A stretch of DNA of 64,000 bases from Terrimonas sp937888905 (GTDB lineage: Bacteria; Bacteroidota; Bacteroidia; Chitinophagales; Chitinophagaceae), in NCBI GenBank assembly GCA_937888905.1, contig CALATA010000007.1, positions 203,959-267,958 of the forward strand, given 5' to 3'. Position 1 is the first letter of the stretch, and every line of letters begins with the position of its first letter. A model generated the notes under the pieces. The model saw nothing but the letters and a program-made list of their open reading frames with translations, searched no databases and was not told the origin of the DNA. Position numbers and translations under genes: made by a program. Shown piece by piece: positions 1 through 9,990 of this stretch.

Positions 1-1443
1 AAAACCGCGGATGTCCATGGCATCTTTACTCGCAAAGTGAATCATGCGCTCTACCACCTGCGCGGGACATTCAATGTTGATACAGCGCCATACCGCTTCG
101 CCTTCTTCTTTGAATAATCGGCTGCTGCAGACCGGACAGGTACCGGGAAACACAACAGGTTTCTCACTGCCGGTTCTCAACTCAGCCATTGATTTTACAA
201 TATAAGGAATCACATCGCCGGCTCTTTCCACCAATACGGTATCGCCAATCATCAGGTCCTTTTCTTTTATGATGTCTTCGTTGAAAAGAGAAATGGAGGA
301 TACGGTTACACCGCCGATCGGCACCGGTTGTATTTTGGCTACCGGGGTAATAGAACCCGTACGGCCAACCTGAAATTCCACATTTTGTAAAATACTGGTG
401 GCCTGCCTCGCCTTGAACTTGTAAGCGATCGCCCAACGCGGATGGTGGGTGGTCATGCCCATCTTGTCCTGCAGTTCAGTGGAGTTTACCTTGATTACCA
501 TGCCATCGATCTCATAAGGGAGGTCATCTCTTGTTTGTTCAAACGAAAGACAATAATCGATCACACCCTGGATGCCTTTGAAAACCTGCTTTTCTTTCTG
601 CGGACTTCTGAAGCCGAGGTCCCACAACATTTTGAGTGAGCCGGCATGTGTGTCCAAAGCCTCCGGCGATTGCGCACCGGGCAAAAGGTTCACGTAACTG
701 ATATGGTAAACGAATGCTTCGAGTTTGCGGCGGCTTACTTCCGCGGAATCTTTGATGCGTAAGGTACCGGCCGCGGCATTGCGCGGATTAGCCAGGGGGG
801 CCTGTCCCTGCTCGATCAGTTTTTCATTGAACTGACGAAAGTTTTCTTTGTTGATCAACACTTCTCCACGAATTTCCACCTGTTCAATGCCATATTTGGA
901 AAAACCGGCAGATAATGGGAGTGAACGGATCTGTTTCACATTGGTGGTGATCTCGTCGCCTTCCACGCCGTCGCCGCGGGTGGCGCCGCGCACCAGCATA
1001 TCGTTTTCATAGATCAATGAAATGCTGCCGCCATCAAATTTGGGTTCAACGCAATATTCAATTTCACTCAGGCCCGACAGTTCACGCGCTTTGCGGTCGA
1101 AGTCGAGCAGGTCGTCGCTGTTGTAGGAGTTGTCGAGCGAAAGCATCGGCACCAGGTGCGTGGCGGAGGGAAAATCCCTGGTAAGCCCTTTGGCTACGCG
1201 CTGTGTGGGCGAATCTGCTGTCCGCAGCTCAGGATGAGCGGCTTCGATGCGCTCCAATGCTTTAAAGAGCTGATCATATTCGAAGTCGGCAATCAGCGGA
1301 TCATTGAGAATATAATAACGGTATTCATGAAAGCGCAATACGTTGCGCAGGTCTTCCAATTGTTTGGTACCGATGGCATCAGGTGCTTTCAGAAGCGAAG
1401 CCGTTTCCTGTTGCAGATGCCTGGTTTCATTTGCATTATACAT
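1..1443 (-). CDS. ligA: NAD+-dependent DNA ligase LigA (partial, 5' part)
   Basis: Seals single-strand nicks during replication and repair, using NAD+ as AMP donor. The first 481 residues are visible and the gene runs off the left edge; the family is usually about 670-700 residues, so the HhH/BRCT end is missing. The translation starts MYNANETRHL and contains the adenylation motif KFDGG with the probable nucleophile Lys135, then an OB-fold region, and a Cys4 zinc finger (Cys436, Cys439, Cys454, Cys459; CPVC...CINIEC). Start chosen at the ATG on 1443 because it gives the normal LigA N-terminal Ia domain (YRYYILNDP). The gene is divergent from the amylase gene at 1595, with a 151-nt shared upstream region. 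Identification is secure. Confidence 0.97.
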   Translation of the reverse strand, partial: MYNANETRHLQQETASLLKAPDAIGTKQLEDLRNVLRFHEYRYYILNDPLIADFEYDQLFKALERIEAAHPELRTADSPTQRVAKGLTRDFPSATHLVPMLSLDNSYNSDDLLDFDRKARELSGLSEIEYCVEPKFDGGSISLIYENDMLVRGATRGDGVEGDEITTNVKQIRSLPLSAGFSKYGIEQVEIRGEVLINKENFRQFNEKLIEQGQAPLANPRNAAAGTLRIKDSAEVSRRKLEAFVYHISYVNLLPGAQSPEALDTHAGSLKMLWDLGFRSPQKEKQVFKGIQGVIDYCLSFEQTRDDLPYEIDGMVIKVNSTELQDKMGMTTHHPRWAIAYKFKARQATSILQNVEFQVGRTGSITPVAKIQPVPIGGVTVSSISLFNEDIIKEKDLMIGDTVLVERAGDVIPYIVKSMAELRTGSEKPVVFPGTCPVCSSRLFKEEGEAVWRCINIECPAQVVERMIHFASKDAMDIRGF

Positions 1444-1594
1444 GGCCGGATGTGTTTCGGGGTAAAGGTAATATATGAACGTGAAGCACCACCGGTGAAA
1501 CACGACGAAGCGGGGTAGAAAAAATTAATGTGTAGAAAGTACATATTTATTATCTTCACTTTTCAAACGATGCCATTCCTAATCTGCTTGTCAA

Positions 1595-4522
1595 ATGAAG
1601 AAAGCTGCTTTTACCCTTCTGCTCATGCTGCCGGCACTTTTTGCCGCGGCCCAGTTACTGGAAACAACTCCGTTTTTTCCTAAGGACAATGATAACCTCG
1701 TCATCACGCTGGATGCCTCTATGGGCAACCGTGAGCTGGTCGGTTATAATTCCGATGATGTGTATGTGCATATCGGGCTGATTACGTCAGCGAGTGCCGA
1801 TCAGAATGATTGGAAGTATGTACCGTTTGGCTGGGCCACTACGCCCGCTGCCGCAAAAGCGGTTTCGCTGGGCAACAACCGTTTTCAGTACACCATCAAC
1901 AACGTGCGGCAGTTTTTCAATGTACCGGTTGGTGAAACCATTCAGCGGATCGCTATTTTATTCCGCAGCGGCGATGGCAACCGCGTGCAGCGCAATGCGG
2001 ACCAGTCCAACATGTACCTCAGGATTTATGGTGCGGAACTCGCAGCACGTTTCACTGTTCCTTTTTTTCAACCGAAATATATACCCGTTCCCGAAACCAT
2101 CAACAAGTTTGCAGGCGATAATTTCCCCGTAACCGGCGTAGCCAGCGCATCCTCAGCGATGAAGCTGTACCTCAATGGTGCCGTTATTCAATCCGCTGCC
2201 AACGCCACAACGATCTCTGCAAATCCCGTACTGGTAGCTGGTAATGCGGAAGTGGTAGTGGAAGCCGACAACGGAACGACGGTGAAAAAAGATACTGTCC
2301 GCTTTTTTGTGGGCGGTGGCGTCACCACCGCGCCGCTTCCGGCAGGCGTGAAAGACGGCATCAACTACGCGGCGAATAATACAGAGGTTACCCTGGTTTT
2401 ATTCGCACCCGGCAAAACAAGAATTTGCGTAACCGGGGAGTTTCCGGGTGGAGCGTGGACCGAGAACGCGGCTTTTCAAATGAATAAAACGCCCGATGGC
2501 CAGTATTGGTGGAAAACGATCACCGGGCTGACGCCGGGCACTGAATACGCTTTTCAATACCTGATCGACGGCACACTCCGCGTAGGTGATCCCTATTCCG
2601 AAAAAGTGCTGGACAAAGACAACGATCCTTTTATCTCTGCGGCTACTTATCCCGGATTGCGCGCTTATCCCGCCGGGCAATCGGGCATTGTGAGCATTGT
2701 GCAGACAGCCGCGCCGGTCTATAACTGGAGAACGACAGGTTATGCACGTCCCGACAAACGCAACCTGGTGGTGTATGAATTACTGGTGCGCGATTTTCTT
2801 TCTGCCCGCAACTGGAATACGTTGCGCGATACATTGAATTACCTGCAACGCATGGGCATCAACGCCATTGAGCTGATGCCGGTAAATGAATTTGACGGCA
2901 ACCTGAGCTGGGGTTATAACCCCGCGTATTTCCTGGCGCCGGATAAATATTACGGAACAAAAAATGCTTTCAAGGAGTTTATCGATACCTGCCACGGCCG
3001 CGGCATTGCCGTGATCATGGATATCGCGCTCAATCATGCCACCGGTGCCTGTCCGCTTGCTGCTATGTGGTGGAACGGCGCCTCCAATCAGACGGCTGCC
3101 GACAACCCTTACTTTAACGTAGTGGCAAGACATCCGTTCAATGTGTTTCATGATTTCAACCACGAAGCGGCACCAACGAAATATTTCTTCAAACGTGTGG
3201 TAGAGCATTGGCTGACAGAGTATAAGATCGATGGTTTCCGCTTTGACCTTTCCAAAGGATTTACGCAATTCAACTCTGGGTCCAACGTGGAGTTGTGGGG
3301 GAAATATGATGCAAGCCGCGTAGCCATCTGGAAAGCTTATTACGATACCCTGCAACGCAAATCTCCCGGCAGTTATGCCATTCTCGAACATTTTGCCGAA
3401 AATCCCGAAGAGCAGGAACTGGCTGATTACGGCATGCTGTTCTGGGGCAATCACAATAAGAATTTCTCCCAGGCGGCAATGGGTTACAGTACACCCGACC
3501 CCGAAGGCAATACCTGGAATTTTGAAGGAGGTATTCATACCGTGCGCAACTGGACCAAACCGCACCTGATGACGTACATGGAAAGCCATGACGAAGAAAG
3601 AATGATGTACCGTGCCGTAACATTTGGCAACAGCGCCGGTAGTTATAATACCAAAGACACTACTACCGCATTGAAGCGCATGGAACTGAGTGCGGCATTT
3701 TTCTACAGCATTCCCGGTCCCAAAATGATCTGGCAGTTTGGCGAAACGGGATACGATTATTCGATCACTTCCTGTCATCCGGGCAACACCATTCCGCAAC
3801 CTTATCCGAGTGATAACTGCCGCACGAGCGAGAAACCAATTCGTTGGGATTACCGTCAGCAGGCGCGCCGCACGCAGTTGTACAATGTATATGCAAAACT
3901 CGGTCAACTGCGGGGCAACTGGCGGTTCCGCGACGTATTTACCGCCAATGAAACAACGATCGAGCGTGACCTGGCCGGCGCATTCAAATGGATACGGCTG
4001 CGTTCGGCCAGTGATACATCCGATATTATGGTGATCGGCAACTTTGATGTGGTGGCACAAACGGCCGCCGTTACTTTCCCACGTGCAGGCGAATGGCGCG
4101 ATTACCTGACCGATGCGCGCTTTGCGGCCACAGGCAATGCTCAGACCATTACTTTACAACCCGGCGAATATCATTTATACATCAACCGCGATCCTAACGG
4201 TCCTGCAGCCAACACGCCGGTTCCTCCCGACCCCGAACCGGAAGAAGAAGATCCTGGTACCGAACTGAAAGCGCAGGTATATCCGAATCCCGGCCGCTCT
4301 GATGTAAGCGTGCGACTGCACTTGCCGGAAGCCGGTGCTGTAAGAATAGAGATCATCGGCGCTACCGGGCAACGCATCGGTACTGCCTTCTCGGGCACAC
4401 TCAACCGCGGCGTTCACCAGGTGGCGATCAACGACCAGACCAGCCGCCTGCCTGCAGGGCTTTTCTTTGTACGTGTAACCACGGCCATGGGCAATAAAAC
4501 CTTAAAATTGCATGTGCCGTAA
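1595..4522 (+). CDS. Secreted GH13 alpha-amylase with T9SS sorting domain
   Basis: 975 residues. Cuts alpha-1,4-glucans outside the cell. Residues 1-19 are a signal peptide. They are followed by an N-terminal beta-domain (about 21-165, with VYVHIGLI), a second Ig/E-set-like domain (about 166-245), a CBM48-like module (about 250-355) and the GH13 catalytic barrel (about 390-800). Catalytic signatures are visible: DIALNH (Asp476-His481), GFRFDLSKG with nucleophile Asp551, AILEHF with acid/base Glu598, and ESHDEER with Asp666. A Pro/Glu-rich linker (about 868-895) leads to a C-terminal type A T9SS sorting domain (YPNPG near 900, ending KLHVP), so the enzyme is probably secreted or surface-anchored by the type IX system. 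It heads the starch locus, followed 63 nt downstream by the Nudix-type regulator. Known of the family: GH13 next to SusCD means starch or maltodextrin use. Exact specificity is not determined. Confidence 0.93.
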   Translation: MKKAAFTLLLMLPALFAAAQLLETTPFFPKDNDNLVITLDASMGNRELVGYNSDDVYVHIGLITSASADQNDWKYVPFGWATTPAAAKAVSLGNNRFQYTINNVRQFFNVPVGETIQRIAILFRSGDGNRVQRNADQSNMYLRIYGAELAARFTVPFFQPKYIPVPETINKFAGDNFPVTGVASASSAMKLYLNGAVIQSAANATTISANPVLVAGNAEVVVEADNGTTVKKDTVRFFVGGGVTTAPLPAGVKDGINYAANNTEVTLVLFAPGKTRICVTGEFPGGAWTENAAFQMNKTPDGQYWWKTITGLTPGTEYAFQYLIDGTLRVGDPYSEKVLDKDNDPFISAATYPGLRAYPAGQSGIVSIVQTAAPVYNWRTTGYARPDKRNLVVYELLVRDFLSARNWNTLRDTLNYLQRMGINAIELMPVNEFDGNLSWGYNPAYFLAPDKYYGTKNAFKEFIDTCHGRGIAVIMDIALNHATGACPLAAMWWNGASNQTAADNPYFNVVARHPFNVFHDFNHEAAPTKYFFKRVVEHWLTEYKIDGFRFDLSKGFTQFNSGSNVELWGKYDASRVAIWKAYYDTLQRKSPGSYAILEHFAENPEEQELADYGMLFWGNHNKNFSQAAMGYSTPDPEGNTWNFEGGIHTVRNWTKPHLMTYMESHDEERMMYRAVTFGNSAGSYNTKDTTTALKRMELSAAFFYSIPGPKMIWQFGETGYDYSITSCHPGNTIPQPYPSDNCRTSEKPIRWDYRQQARRTQLYNVYAKLGQLRGNWRFRDVFTANETTIERDLAGAFKWIRLRSASDTSDIMVIGNFDVVAQTAAVTFPRAGEWRDYLTDARFAATGNAQTITLQPGEYHLYINRDPNGPAANTPVPPDPEPEEEDPGTELKAQVYPNPGRSDVSVRLHLPEAGAVRIEIIGATGQRIGTAFSGTLNRGVHQVAINDQTSRLPAGLFFVRVTTAMGNKTLKLHVP

Positions 4523-4554
4523 AAACGCAGCATCTATACTAAGCTGTAAGTTTA

Positions 4555-4562
4555 TATTTTTG
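4555..4562 (+). promoter_or_regulatory. Bacteroidota -7 element before the Nudix regulator gene
   Basis: TATTTTTG matches TAnnTTTG exactly, 23 nt before the ATG at 4586. No clear -33 TTTG is seen, so the promoter is only moderately supported. Confidence 0.4.
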
Positions 4563-4585
4563 AACTCTTCATTCAATCATCGGTT

Positions 4586-5317
4586 ATGCCCAAAAACTCA
4601 TCGCTTAAGACGGCGGAACTTGAAAAAATAAGTCACCTCGACTATTTCAATATAGCCATCTCGGTGGACTGTGTGATCTTCGGATATGATAACAAAGAGC
4701 TGAAAGTGCTGCTGATCAAGTCGGATCTGGAGGAGTTTGAAGGATTGTATTCCCTGCTTGGCGACCTGGTGCGTCCCGATGAAGACCTGGATTCGGCATC
4801 TTACCGCGTATTACGCGAGCGCACGGGGCTGGATGATGTATTCCTGGAGCAGGTGCATACGTTCGGCAGCATTAACCGTCACCCTTCGGGGCGTGTAATC
4901 ACTACCGCGTATTATGCCCTGGTGGATATCAAACACCACAAGCTCAAGCTGAATCACAACGATCTGCACTGGCATTCGGTGAATGATATCCGTAAGCTGG
5001 CATTTGACCACAAAAGCATCCTGGAAACCTGTCTCAACCGTTTGCGTGAGCAGATCATGGAACATCCGGTGGTGTTCAACCTGTTATCGGAGAAATTCTC
5101 ACTCCGTGAATTGCAGGAACTGTACCAGGCGATCCTGGATACGGACCTGGACCGCCGCAACTTCCGCAAAAAAATCGCGATCAAAGACTGGCTGCTGGAT
5201 CTCAATGAAATGGAAGACGATGTGCCGCACCGTCCGGGTAAACTCTACAAACTGAAGCCGGAATTCCGCAAAAAGAACCAGCGCCGCAAAGCGGGCAGTT
5301 CAGTGCTGGCCGGTTAA
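4586..5317 (+). CDS. Nudix-domain transcriptional regulator (NrtR/AraR type)
   Basis: 243 residues. The N-terminal half (about 15-140) is a Nudix fold (ISVDCVIFGYDNKELKVLLI). The C-terminal part (about 155-230) matches the winged-helix DNA-binding region of NrtR-type regulators (FSLRELQELYQAILD, then RRNFRKKI). The Nudix box is degenerate: in the run from GDLVRPDED to RVLRERTGL, two of the usual REUxEE glutamates are replaced by Val and Arg, so catalysis is unlikely and the domain probably binds an effector. Family knowledge: Bacteroidota AraR and NrtR proteins are repressors of sugar or NAD genes that use this architecture. Its place between the amylase and susC genes makes it the likely glucan-responsive regulator of this locus (inference). 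A Nudix hydrolase is the alternative, disfavoured by the broken box and the C-terminal HTH. Confidence 0.85.
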   Translation: MPKNSSLKTAELEKISHLDYFNIAISVDCVIFGYDNKELKVLLIKSDLEEFEGLYSLLGDLVRPDEDLDSASYRVLRERTGLDDVFLEQVHTFGSINRHPSGRVITTAYYALVDIKHHKLKLNHNDLHWHSVNDIRKLAFDHKSILETCLNRLREQIMEHPVVFNLLSEKFSLRELQELYQAILDTDLDRRNFRKKIAIKDWLLDLNEMEDDVPHRPGKLYKLKPEFRKKNQRRKAGSSVLAG

Positions 5318-5404
5318 TCCTTTTTTTCTGAAAGCCCCGGCTGGCGCCGGAATACGCCCGATTTTAACCGAAAATAAATTTTTGACATATTGTTTTTTGT
5401 TCTA

Positions 5405-5431
5405 ACATTGTGTCTTAAATACACATTGTGT
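5405..5431. promoter_or_regulatory. Candidate operator upstream of susC
   Basis: The nonamer ACATTGTGT occurs at 5405-5413 and again at 5423-5431, 18 nt apart (start to start). The inner bases form an inverted repeat, TGTGT (5409-5413) with ACACA (5421-5425). It lies between the regulator gene (ends 5317) and the susC start (5470), inside the expected promoter region. Binding by the adjacent Nudix-type regulator is inference. Confidence 0.4.
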
Positions 5432-5469
5432 ATTTTTTCTCCTGAAACGAATTGCTTAACTATTAACGA

Positions 5470-8400
5470 TTGCTTATGTCGTGCAGAAAATTGCTCCGAG
5501 CGGCTGTATTTCTCATAGCCATGCTTGTGTCCCTCGTTTCTTACGCCCAGCAAAGAATTATTACCGGAAAAGTAACCGACTCCAAAGACGGTAGCCCTGT
5601 TGCAGGTGCCACAGTAACGGCGAAAGGCACAAGGAATGCTACCCAGACTGGTTCGGACGGATCTTATCAATTAACGGTAGATGCAAGTGTGACCACACTT
5701 GTGCTGAGTTTCTCAGGCTATGAAACACAAGAAATAAATGTGAGCGGCAGAACCAGCGCCGATGTTGGTTTGACCGTTAACAACGCTTCCCTGGGAGAAG
5801 TGATTGTAGTTGGTTACGGTGTTCAACGCAAGAAAGACGTAACCGGTGCCATCTCCCGTGTAAGTGGCGAAAAACTGAATTCCATTCCCGTACCCAGCTT
5901 TGAAGCTGCCCTCCAGGGTAAGGCTCCCGGTGTACAGGTAATCCAGGGTAATGGCCTGGCAGGTTCGGGTTCCGTGATCCGCGTACGCGGTGTTGGTTCC
6001 ATTTCTGCAAGTGGTGACCCGCTGTATGTGATCGACGGTATTCCCATTGTATCGGATCCTTTCCTCCGTGGCAACAGCGGTGCCATGAACCAGAACCCGC
6101 TATCTTCCCTGAACCCTTCCGATATTGAATCAGTGGAAATTCTGAAAGATGCCGGTGCTACCGGTATTTACGGAAGCCGCGGTGCCAACGGCGTAATCCT
6201 CATCACCACCAAACGTGGTAAGTCCGGCAAACCTTCATTTACTTATTCCAACAGGCTCGGCTTTTCGCAGGCTGCCATCCGTCCGCATTTTGTAAATGGT
6301 CCGGAGTGGCTGCAACTACGCCAGGAAGCCTGGGTCAACAGCGGGCATACCGGACAGGCTCCACTCCCCGGCAATCTTACCTGGGCACAGGCGCAGGCGA
6401 ATAATACCGACTGGTGGGACCTGCTGACCCAGACCGGTTTTATCAACGAACACAACCTTTCTTTTAATGCGGGTACGGCAAAACTGAAAACCTTTGCCAA
6501 CCTTTCTTACAGCCAGAACGAAGGTTATATCAAAGCAAACTCATACGACCGGCTCAGTGCGCGTCTCAACATGGACTATCGTCCGGTAAAAACGCTGAAA
6601 ATTTCACTGACATCCGGTTTCAACCGTGGCATAAATAAACGTGTACCTGCTGCGTGGGATGGTGGTATCGGTGATGCCATGTCTTCCGCACTGCCCATCT
6701 TCAACGTTTACAAACCCGATGGTACTTACGAAGTAAATACAAGCAACCCGATCCGCCGCCTGAATGAAACGCGCCGCCGTGAGGTGGACAACCGTTTCCT
6801 GGCCGGATTATCAGCAGAGCTGGAGTTGTTCCGCAACTTCTTTATCAAAGCCAACGGTTCTGTTGAATACCGTCGTTCCTTCGACGACCAATACGAAACC
6901 AATCTGTGGACGCAGAAACCACAGGACTCCGGTTATGCCAAGCGTTATCCTTATTGGGGTACCAACTGGAATACCCAGTTTACGGCCAACTATCTTATCG
7001 ACATGAAGAACGGCCACAAGGTGAACATTCTTGCAGGTCAGGAAAACCAATCTGTTTCACTGCGTGAGTATACCGGTGAAATAGGTCAGTGGGCCGCCAA
7101 GCCTTACTGGACAGACGTAAACTCTGTGCAGGCTTACCGCAATCTCCGCGACCGTTTGCTCAACAACAACCAGATCCGCGAGCGCGAGAAAGACGCTTAT
7201 ACCTTTACCAGCTTCTTTGCACGCGTCAATTATAACATCAAAGACAAATACATCTTCCAGGTATCTGCACGTATGGATGGTTCATCCAAATTCGGTGCGA
7301 ATAACAAATATGGTTTCTTCCCTTCGGGATCGGCTGCGTGGAATGTGAACGAGGAAGATTTTATGAAAGATGTGACCTGGGTCGATTACCTGAAACTGCG
7401 CGCCAGCTATGGTATTGTTGGTAATGCCAACATTCCTTCCGGTGTATATTATGATAACTTCCAGGTGGGGGGGAATAACTACAACGGTAGCACCACTGTT
7501 TATCTCAACAACCTCGGCAACCCCGATCTGCAATGGGAAAACATGCGCAATTTTGATGCGGGACTTGAATTCGGCATCTTCAAAGGACGCATCACCGGTG
7601 AGCTTGCCTACTATCGCAAAATATCTACAGATATCCTGCTGTCCCCTGGTATTTCTCCTTCTGCTACCGGCCTGGGTGATATCTGGCGTAACCTTTCCGA
7701 TACGCGCATTCTCAACGAAGGTCTCGAACTCAGTGCCAACATCAAACTCGTTGACAACGATAAAGTGAAATGGACGGTAGGTGGCAACATCGCCCGCAAC
7801 TACAACGAAGTACTCGATTACGAACTCGGACCGGATGCCGTGAGTGGTGGTACTAATGATACACGTATCGTAAGAGGACTTCCGCTTGGTGTAAACTACC
7901 TGGTTCGTTATTATGGTACCGATCCTGCGGATGGCATGCCCATCTGGCTGGACAATACCGGCAAGCAAACAAAAACCTATTCACTGAATCACCGTGTATT
8001 TGCAGGCTCCGTACTGCCTGACTATATCGGCGGGTTCAACAGCTCTGTTTCTTATAAAAACTTTGAACTGAGTGCGCTCTTCACGTTTGTGATCGGTGGT
8101 AATATTTATGAGAACTCGGCCAAGTATCAGTTCCTCGGTACTTCCAAGAAAAACTGGAATTTCCGCAAGGACATGCTGGACCGTTGGGTAAATCCCGGCG
8201 ATCAGAGCCAGTATCCTAAACTGGTATATGACGCTACCGATTATCCCGGTGTACCGAGTGAAGACCAGTTCAACTCTACCATGTTCCTCCGTGATGCCGA
8301 TTACATGCGTCTGCGTGAGCTGAGCCTGTCATACCGGTTCAGACCTGCGTCGCTGAAAAAAGTTGGTATTCAGAGTCTGCGTTTGTTCGCAACAGGAAGT

Positions 8401-8553
8401 AACCTGCTGACGTTTACCAAATATCCCGGCGGAGATCCGGAAATTACCCGTGACTTCGAGAATCCGCAGGATCGCAACCTGAGTCCTAACATTACTTACC
8501 TCACGGCGCCGACACAACGGACCATCGTATTCGGACTGAACGTTACTTTCTAA
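5470..8553 (+). CDS. SusC-like TonB-dependent outer-membrane transporter
   Basis: 1027 residues. Imports large oligosaccharides across the outer membrane together with SusD. It has a signal peptide ending near SYAQ (about residue 26) and a carboxypeptidase-regulatory-like beta-domain (IITGKVTDSKDGSPVAGATV, about 28-110). Next come the segment EVIVVGYGVQRKKDVTGA that precedes the plug, the plug domain (about 115-235, with LYVIDGIPI and GATGIYGSRGANGVI), and a long beta-barrel ending in the aromatic-rich strand TIVFGLNVTF. The length is normal for the SusC/RagA family. The susD gene follows after 19 nt. Substrate is inferred as starch-derived glucan from the adjacent GH13 amylase and SusE-like gene. 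Confidence 0.95.
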   Translation: MLMSCRKLLRAAVFLIAMLVSLVSYAQQRIITGKVTDSKDGSPVAGATVTAKGTRNATQTGSDGSYQLTVDASVTTLVLSFSGYETQEINVSGRTSADVGLTVNNASLGEVIVVGYGVQRKKDVTGAISRVSGEKLNSIPVPSFEAALQGKAPGVQVIQGNGLAGSGSVIRVRGVGSISASGDPLYVIDGIPIVSDPFLRGNSGAMNQNPLSSLNPSDIESVEILKDAGATGIYGSRGANGVILITTKRGKSGKPSFTYSNRLGFSQAAIRPHFVNGPEWLQLRQEAWVNSGHTGQAPLPGNLTWAQAQANNTDWWDLLTQTGFINEHNLSFNAGTAKLKTFANLSYSQNEGYIKANSYDRLSARLNMDYRPVKTLKISLTSGFNRGINKRVPAAWDGGIGDAMSSALPIFNVYKPDGTYEVNTSNPIRRLNETRRREVDNRFLAGLSAELELFRNFFIKANGSVEYRRSFDDQYETNLWTQKPQDSGYAKRYPYWGTNWNTQFTANYLIDMKNGHKVNILAGQENQSVSLREYTGEIGQWAAKPYWTDVNSVQAYRNLRDRLLNNNQIREREKDAYTFTSFFARVNYNIKDKYIFQVSARMDGSSKFGANNKYGFFPSGSAAWNVNEEDFMKDVTWVDYLKLRASYGIVGNANIPSGVYYDNFQVGGNNYNGSTTVYLNNLGNPDLQWENMRNFDAGLEFGIFKGRITGELAYYRKISTDILLSPGISPSATGLGDIWRNLSDTRILNEGLELSANIKLVDNDKVKWTVGGNIARNYNEVLDYELGPDAVSGGTNDTRIVRGLPLGVNYLVRYYGTDPADGMPIWLDNTGKQTKTYSLNHRVFAGSVLPDYIGGFNSSVSYKNFELSALFTFVIGGNIYENSAKYQFLGTSKKNWNFRKDMLDRWVNPGDQSQYPKLVYDATDYPGVPSEDQFNSTMFLRDADYMRLRELSLSYRFRPASLKKVGIQSLRLFATGSNLLTFTKYPGGDPEITRDFENPQDRNLSPNITYLTAPTQRTIVFGLNVTF

Positions 8554-8572
8554 ATAAAAACTATTGCAACAT

Positions 8573-9970
8573 ATGAAACGGATATACTGGCAATCAATCA
8601 CCTTAATCCTGGCAGTGGCACTGTTCACTACCGGATGCAAAAAATTCCTCGAGCGTCCGCCGGAAGGTCAGATGACGGAGGAAGAGGCTTTGAAAGATGA
8701 AAACGGCGTGCTGGATTTCCTGAACGGCGAATATACTTTGCTGGGCGACGGTGATTTTATGGGAGGACGCCTGCAATCGCTTACTGACATGCTGGCCGAC
8801 GAACTCGACGGCAGCCGCTTCACCGGCGATTTTTCAGAAATCTACAAACGTCAGAACTCGATCTTCGGTGATGTAAGAAATAATTTTTATAAAAAAGGAT
8901 ACCGCATCATCAACGTAGCGAATGGCGTGTTGCGCAAGCTTTCACTGGTAAGCGCAGGCAATGCAGACAATGTGAAAGGTCAGGCTTTGTTCTTCCGCGG
9001 TGTGGCGCATTTCGAACTCGTGCGTTTGTTTGCACAACCCTGGGGTTATACATCCGACAATTCACACTACGGTATTCCGCTCCGCAATGAAATTGTGATC
9101 GGTTCCGTGCAGCGTGCAACTGTGAAGCAGGTATATGACCAGGTAATTGCCGATCTGAAAGATGCAGAGACACTTTTACCCGAAACCTTTACCGGCAACT
9201 ACAAGGCAACACGTTGGGCCGCAAAAGCCTACCTGGCAAAAGTTTATTTCCAGATGAATGATTTTGCCAATGCTTACAAGTATGCCGCAGAGATTGCAGC
9301 CAATAGCATGTTCGTGCCGGATGCCAGCCACAGCTCCCGTTTCTCACCCGGCCTGAGCCGCGAAGGCATCCTGGTCATTGCCAATGAAGCCACCCGCTTT
9401 CAACCCGGTAGCGAACTGCGCGGCAACTACCGGTCAGATCTGAACATACCGGTGCTGAATTTTACCAGCCAGTTTTATTCGGTTGTTAATGCCGATCCGC
9501 TGGATGTGAGAAAAAGCTGGTACAGCAACACGCTGCAATCGGGTTATTATGTGACCACGAAATACAACAAGGATTTCTTTGATCTGCCGATAGTACACCT
9601 GACGGAGATAAAACTGATCCTGGCGGAAAGCGGCGCCGAAATCGCTTCGTCCAATGCGGCGGCACTGACCAATGCCATCACCAATTTGAACCAACTGCTG
9701 ACCCGTGCCTACGGAGGTACAACGCGCAACCTGGCCACCAATGCCACGGCAGCGCTCGTGATTTCCACCGCACGCCGCGAACGCGAACTGGAACTTGTGG
9801 CCGAAGGAAGCCGTTACCATGAGATCAAACGCATCGGCGCACGCAACGGAACAAATGTTGACCGCAGAGGATCGGTATGGAATTGCAATGGATTTATTCT
9901 TCAGTTTCCGAAAGGAGAACAGGACGCCTTTGCCCCTTTCATCATGAACCCTGAAGGCGGTTGTTTCTAA
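8573..9970 (+). CDS. SusD-like glycan-binding lipoprotein
   Basis: 465 residues. Surface lipoprotein that caps the SusC barrel and captures glycan. The lipobox TTGC puts the lipidated Cys at residue 22. SusD/RagB hallmarks are present: GVLDFLNGEYTLLGD near the N-terminus, TPR-like helices (ALFFRGVAHFELVRLF and KAYLAKVYFQMNDF), and the C-terminal RERELELVAEGSRYHEIKR. I take the ATG at 8573 rather than an upstream in-frame TTG at 8564, because MKRIYW gives a standard signal peptide. Second gene of the susCD pair. Confidence 0.94.
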   Translation: MKRIYWQSITLILAVALFTTGCKKFLERPPEGQMTEEEALKDENGVLDFLNGEYTLLGDGDFMGGRLQSLTDMLADELDGSRFTGDFSEIYKRQNSIFGDVRNNFYKKGYRIINVANGVLRKLSLVSAGNADNVKGQALFFRGVAHFELVRLFAQPWGYTSDNSHYGIPLRNEIVIGSVQRATVKQVYDQVIADLKDAETLLPETFTGNYKATRWAAKAYLAKVYFQMNDFANAYKYAAEIAANSMFVPDASHSSRFSPGLSREGILVIANEATRFQPGSELRGNYRSDLNIPVLNFTSQFYSVVNADPLDVRKSWYSNTLQSGYYVTTKYNKDFFDLPIVHLTEIKLILAESGAEIASSNAAALTNAITNLNQLLTRAYGGTTRNLATNATAALVISTARRERELELVAEGSRYHEIKRIGARNGTNVDRRGSVWNCNGFILQFPKGEQDAFAPFIMNPEGGCF

Positions 9971-9990
9971 CACTATTAAACTAAATCTGT

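Noticed and set aside
2780..4060. 426-codon frame antisense to the amylase gene
   Set aside because: Lies wholly inside the GH13 catalytic domain and has no recognisable motif.
5326..5360. GC hairpin after the Nudix regulator gene as terminator
   Set aside because: No T-run follows on either strand; left out of the feature list.
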